A stretch of DNA of 8,041 bases from an uncultured Bacillota bacterium (GTDB taxonomy: Bacteria; Bacillota; JAAYKD01): positions 1-8,041 of the forward strand of contig CALCNS010000122.1 in NCBI GenBank assembly GCA_937897315.1, written 5' to 3'. The position numbers and the translations under genes are program-made. Every line of letters begins with the position of its first letter. Position 1 is the stretch's first letter. Shown here piece after piece: positions 5,656 through 8,041 of the stretch. The notes under the pieces were generated by a model that had not been told where the DNA came from, did not search any database, and saw only the letters and a list, made by a program, of their open reading frames with translations.

Positions 5656-5682
5656 CCTGTCTACCTTGACAGGGGCTGATCA
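5656..5682 (-). repeat. IS right terminal inverted repeat, carrying the -35 half of the junction promoter
   Basis: Read inward on the minus strand it is TGATCAGCCCCTGTCAAGG then TAGACAGG. It shares TGAT, CCCC and TAGACA with the left end. On the plus strand it holds a consensus -35, TTGACA, at 5666-5671, pointing outward. It also contains a small inverted repeat, CCTGTC / GACAGG (5656-5661 with 5668-5673), and the palindrome CTGATCAG at the tip. An outward -35 at the right end is the classic IS3-family arrangement. Confidence 0.8.
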
Positions 5683-5685
5683 GTG
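5683..5685. repeat. Target site duplication GTG, right copy
   Basis: GTG directly after the IS end CA at 5681-5682, equal to 3848-3850. The bases around both copies read CAGTGTG, because the IS begins TG and ends CA. The border could therefore slip on local sequence alone; the promoter spacing and hairpin reconstruction favour the placement given. Confidence 0.82.
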
Positions 5686-5710
5686 TGTCAGTTCGGTGTT
5701 TCGTTATTTT
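5686..5710 (+). terminator. Right half of the tRNA-Leu terminator, displaced by the IS
   Basis: TGTCAGTTCGGTGTTT (5686-5701), with G5685 from the duplication, is the 3' arm complementary to 3830-3846. It is followed by the T-rich tail CGTTATTTT. Alone it cannot form the terminator; the host hairpin works only when the IS is absent. Confidence 0.87.
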
Positions 5711-5935
5711 ATGCCTGAAAATTCTTATGGCACGAGGCTTTCTGAAATGCGTCTGTGCATTTTAGTCTGCCTTGTGCCAGTATTTTGTGGTTTCATAGCT
5801 TATGAATCCCCGGAACCACTACCAATTGTGCTATGCAATCGTTAAAAGACCGCTAATCGTTATACAGCCAATTGTAAAAAATATAGGTAAGGTTGCAAAG
5901 ACCGAGGAGAGAAAATGCATTGCAATCTTGAAACC
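5711..5935. other. Structured non-coding region between the tRNA locus and the recombinase genes
   Basis: No credible gene. It contains a long two-part hairpin at 5728-5779 and a second hairpin, GTGGTTTC / GGAACCAC, at 5787-5794 with 5812-5819. Two direct repeat pairs follow: CCAATTGT (5822-5829, 5868-5875) and AATCGTTA (5837-5844, 5855-5862). The recombinase gene ends at 5936. As the segment lies between ordinary chromosomal DNA and an integrase module, it is the likeliest place for an attachment site of the mobile element (inference). Confidence 0.5.
5728..5779. repeat. Composite inverted repeat (11 bp + 9 bp stems), possible bidirectional terminator
   Basis: The outer stem pairs TGGCACGAGGC with GCCTTGTGCCA (one G-U). 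A symmetric 3x3 internal loop, TTT opposite TCT, follows. The inner stem pairs CTGAAATGC with GCATTTTAG (one G-U) around loop GTCTGT. AAAAT (5718-5722) and ATTTT (5782-5786) could extend it. Modest T-rich tracts occur on both sides, GTATTTTG on plus and TAAGAATTTT on minus, so it may end the recombinase transcript. Function unproven. Confidence 0.6.
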
Positions 5936-7528
5936 TTAGATTTCGACGGTTATATTCTTGCCGACGAAGAAAGTGAAAACCAACCTGCCATCGCTGAATA
6001 CGGTGATGTGGTCGACAGTCTTTCCGAATCGGTTCTCGTTGAATACCAAATCCATATCCGGCAGCTCCATGATTTCAAACAGGAATCCGCTTAACACGTC
6101 GGCCTTGAAATCCCGCTCATCCTTCTCGGCCTGCAGCAGGTCAAGCTCCTCTTTTGCTTTTTCGTAGCGCTCTACCAGACCGTTGTAATGAGCATTGTAT
6201 TCTTCCTGATCTATGGCACATGAGGCATTGTCGTCGATGCATTTCTTGATGAGGCCGGCAACAACCTCCATTTCCTGCTGGACTTCGGCCATCTGCTTTG
6301 TAAGACTTGTCGTGTCCGCAAGCTCTGCCTTTAGCAATCTACCGTCCTCGATAAACCGTTCCCGGTCAACAATCAGAAGGCTTAACGCCGCAATATAAGC
6401 ATCCTTTATCTGCTCCTCCGTTAAATGCGGTGTGGAGCATTTTTTGTGTTTGTTATTGAATTTCGCATTACACTGCCAGATAACTTTCCGGTACGGATCA
6501 TTGGAATGCCATACCTTGCGCCCATAGGCTTCACCGCAGTCTCCGCAGACTATCTTTCCGGAAAAAACACTGCCGGTAAAACGCCCCTTGGAATTGATCT
6601 TCCGACGGTGCAGTTCCTTTTCAACCCTGTCCCATTCTTCAGGATCAATGATTTCCGGATGTGATGCTGTCACATAATACTGCGGAACTTCACCCTCGTT
6701 GACTTTCGTAGCTTTTGTGAGGAAATCCGTTGTAAATTTCTTTTGAAGCCTCGCATCGCCTTTGTACTTTTCGTTTGAAAGAATACTTTCCACAACTCTG
6801 GTCTGCCACACGGACTTACCGGCCGGAGTCGGTATGCCTTCCTTCGTAAGTGTTTTAGCAATACGGCTGGGTGAACTTCCCTCAAGGAACATCCGGTAAA
6901 TTCGTTTTACAATTCTCGCCTGTTCCGGATCAATCTCCATCCGACCGTCGGCACCTTTGCGGTAGCCAAGGAACTGGCTGTACGCTACGCTGTATTTTCC
7001 ATCCGAGAATTGTTTTCGCTTTCCCCATGTGACGTTCTCCGAAATGCTCCGGCTCTCCTCTTGAGCCAATGAGCTCATAATCGTAAGCAGAAGTTCTCCT
7101 TTGCTGTCAAAGGTCCAGATCTGCTCCTTTTCGAAATAGACTTCAGTTCCGTTTTCTTTCAGTTTACGAATGGTCGAAAGGCTGTCCACAGTATTACGAG
7201 CGAACCGGGATACGGATTTTGTGATTATCAAGTCTATCTTTCCTGCAAGAGCGTCGGAAACCATTTCATTGAAACCGGTACGGTGTCGTGTGTTAGTGCC
7301 GCTGATACCTTCATCCGTATACACCGTAACGAACTCCCATTCCGGATTCGCCTTGATATAATTGGTGTAATAATCAACCTGAGCTTCATAGCTGGTAAAT
7401 TGCTCGTCGCTGTCTGTACTGACACGGGCATAACCAGCCACCTTTCTGCGAGAAAGTTGATTGACGGGCTTTCGGGTCTGCGGATTGAACGTGGCCGGAA
7501 TAACCGTAACATTTTTTGCTTTTGCCAT
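5936..7528 (-). CDS. Large serine recombinase (site-specific integrase of a mobile element)
   Basis: A 530-residue serine recombinase. The resolvase-type catalytic domain spans about residues 29-170: GYARVST with catalytic Ser37 and Arg35, DEGISGT (72-78), and SVSRFARN with Arg108 and Arg111. A recombinase domain (about 185-300) contains IDPEQARIVKRIYRMFLEG and LSNEKYKGDA. A zinc ribbon follows with Cys328, Cys331, Cys353 and Cys364 (VCGDCGEAYGRK). A coiled coil lies at about 395-465 and a short C-terminal tail ends the protein. This is the architecture of TnpX-type and phage-type large recombinases, which cut and rejoin DNA at attP and attB through a Ser-DNA link. The ATG at 7528 is preceded by AAGGAGGTG at 7534-7542. 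It follows the upstream recombinase gene by 50 bp without a terminator, so the two are probably co-transcribed. It appears intact. Confidence 0.96.
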   Translation of the reverse strand: MAKAKNVTVIPATFNPQTRKPVNQLSRRKVAGYARVSTDSDEQFTSYEAQVDYYTNYIKANPEWEFVTVYTDEGISGTNTRHRTGFNEMVSDALAGKIDLIITKSVSRFARNTVDSLSTIRKLKENGTEVYFEKEQIWTFDSKGELLLTIMSSLAQEESRSISENVTWGKRKQFSDGKYSVAYSQFLGYRKGADGRMEIDPEQARIVKRIYRMFLEGSSPSRIAKTLTKEGIPTPAGKSVWQTRVVESILSNEKYKGDARLQKKFTTDFLTKATKVNEGEVPQYYVTASHPEIIDPEEWDRVEKELHRRKINSKGRFTGSVFSGKIVCGDCGEAYGRKVWHSNDPYRKVIWQCNAKFNNKHKKCSTPHLTEEQIKDAYIAALSLLIVDRERFIEDGRLLKAELADTTSLTKQMAEVQQEMEVVAGLIKKCIDDNASCAIDQEEYNAHYNGLVERYEKAKEELDLLQAEKDERDFKADVLSGFLFEIMELPDMDLVFNENRFGKTVDHITVFSDGRLVFTFFVGKNITVEI

Positions 7529-7578
7529 AGTAGCACCTCCTTGTGCGAAAACGTAGTAATGAAATTATCGATGTATAT

Positions 7579-8041
7579 TTAAGTGGATGAATCCAGCTTT
7601 GTCTTAGATTGTCGTTTAAGCGTTTTCTCCCTGGCTGACGCTTTCATCTCATCCGTCCAGCTTTCTGCTCTGGAACGGTCCTGCCATCGTTTAACGGTTT
7701 CTCTACCATCGGCAAGGCGGAATACCAGTGTATTGTCGTTCTTTGCTCTGATTTCCGTTATTTTGTCGTGAATCGTTTCTATGTTGCCAATAACCTCTTC
7801 GGTTACTGCAATGAGCGTTTCCTCCGGGATCTGTTTTGATGGGCAGGATGTTTTTCCTTTTATGTTGAAGGTGCTGCAAATCCAAACCACACCGGAACGA
7901 GTGACTTTCCTGCGATAATGCTTTCCGCAGTTGTCACAGACTATGATGCCGGAGAAGGGATAGCGGTTAGTGTATACTTTGTCTTTGGGAGCGTATTTCC
8001 CGGCGCGGCGTTCAATTTCAGCCTGCACCGCATCGAACTCT
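7579..8041 (-). CDS. Second large serine recombinase, C-terminal part (N-terminus beyond the window)
   Basis: The frame is open to the right edge, so the visible 153 or so residues are the C-terminal end of a longer protein. They begin in EFDAVQAEIERR, the usual segment just before the zinc ribbon of large serine recombinases. The ribbon follows as IVCDNCGKHYRRK, then WICSTFNIKGKTSC. The tail NTLVFRLADGRETVKRW...SWTDEMKASAREK resembles the C-termini of clostridial recombinases that occur in tandem with another recombinase (from memory of the family). The catalytic domain would be outside the window, so activity cannot be judged. It differs from the neighbouring recombinase, so the pair are paralogues and not a recent duplication. 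It ends at TAA 7579-7581, 50 bp before the start of the next gene. Confidence 0.9.
   Translation of the reverse strand, partial: EFDAVQAEIERRAGKYAPKDKVYTNRYPFSGIIVCDNCGKHYRRKVTRSGVVWICSTFNIKGKTSCPSKQIPEETLIAVTEEVIGNIETIHDKITEIRAKNDNTLVFRLADGRETVKRWQDRSRAESWTDEMKASAREKTLKRQSKTKLDSST

Larger units (their letters stand above)
3851..5682 (+). mobile_element. Complete IS3-family insertion sequence (1832 bp)
   Basis: The element has the IS3-family layout: overlapping orfA and orfB, with orfB in the -1 frame, and a DDE transposase with D-D-35-E spacing. The ends are TGATATGATCCCCC... (left, from 3851) and, read inward from the right, TGATCAGCCCCTG... (from 5682). The two ends share outer TGAT, a C run and an inner TAGACA, with small indels between. 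They are flanked by GTG duplications. Three independent signs fix the borders: the duplication, restoration of a perfect host hairpin on excision, and a 17-bp promoter spacer when the ends are joined through 3 bp. Both reading frames are intact, so it may be active. The terminal repeats are imperfect, as is common in this family. I did not identify the named IS. Confidence 0.92.

Noticed and set aside
5633..5845. 70-residue plus-strand reading frame after orfB
   Set aside because: It crosses the IS border, the terminal repeat and the split terminator, has no ribosome site and resembles no known family.
1..8041. CRISPR array, rRNA, riboswitch or Fur box
   Set aside because: No regularly spaced repeats, no rRNA sequence, no recognisable riboswitch in the leaders, and no 19-bp Fur-type dyad near the feo promoter.

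Overview
The window looks like a chromosome segment of a low-to-mid GC, anaerobic Gram-positive bacterium, most likely in Clostridia. The signs are strong AGGAGG-type Shine-Dalgarno sites, a clostridial-type 2[4Fe-4S] ferredoxin, a FeoA/FeoB/small Cys-rich Feo cluster, a CCA-encoding tRNA and clostridial-type large serine recombinases. I cannot name the genus.

Layout. (1) 1-702, minus strand: N-terminal 234 residues of a malic enzyme, running off the left edge. (2) 886-1053, plus strand: a 55-residue ferredoxin with its own terminator. (3) 1116-3691, plus strand: a ferrous iron uptake operon (promoter, feoA, feoB, 56-residue Cys-rich membrane protein). (4) 3739-3823: tRNA-Leu(UAG) behind a good promoter. 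(5) 3851-5682: a complete 1832-bp IS3-family insertion sequence flanked by the 3-bp target duplication GTG. (6) 5686-5935: the displaced half of the tRNA terminator, then structured non-coding DNA. (7) 5936-8041, minus strand: two tandem large serine recombinase genes, the second cut by the right edge. These are probably the integration module of a mobile element that extends rightwards.

The most informative part is the insertion sequence. Removing it and one GTG copy joins 3830-3850 to 5686-5701 and restores a 17-bp hairpin with a 3-nt loop and a T-rich tail. This was evidently the intrinsic terminator of tRNA-Leu, so the element sits in the terminator loop. Joining the two IS ends across a 3-bp spacer, as in the circular intermediate of IS3-family elements, gives TTGACA - 17 bp - TATGAT with an extended -10, a near-perfect junction promoter that does not exist in the integrated form. 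A 16-bp perfect inverted repeat at the left end hides the orfA Shine-Dalgarno and is followed by TTTTT. Transcripts arriving from the tRNA gene should be stopped or left untranslated, while a junction-promoter transcript would start inside the 5' arm and escape. An A7 slippery run before the orfA/orfB overlap, an antisense-facing hairpin and a sense terminator at the right end complete a compact regulatory design.

The first four kilobases are ordinary core-genome content. The IS and the recombinases are accessory. All statements come from reading the sequence; no database search was done.
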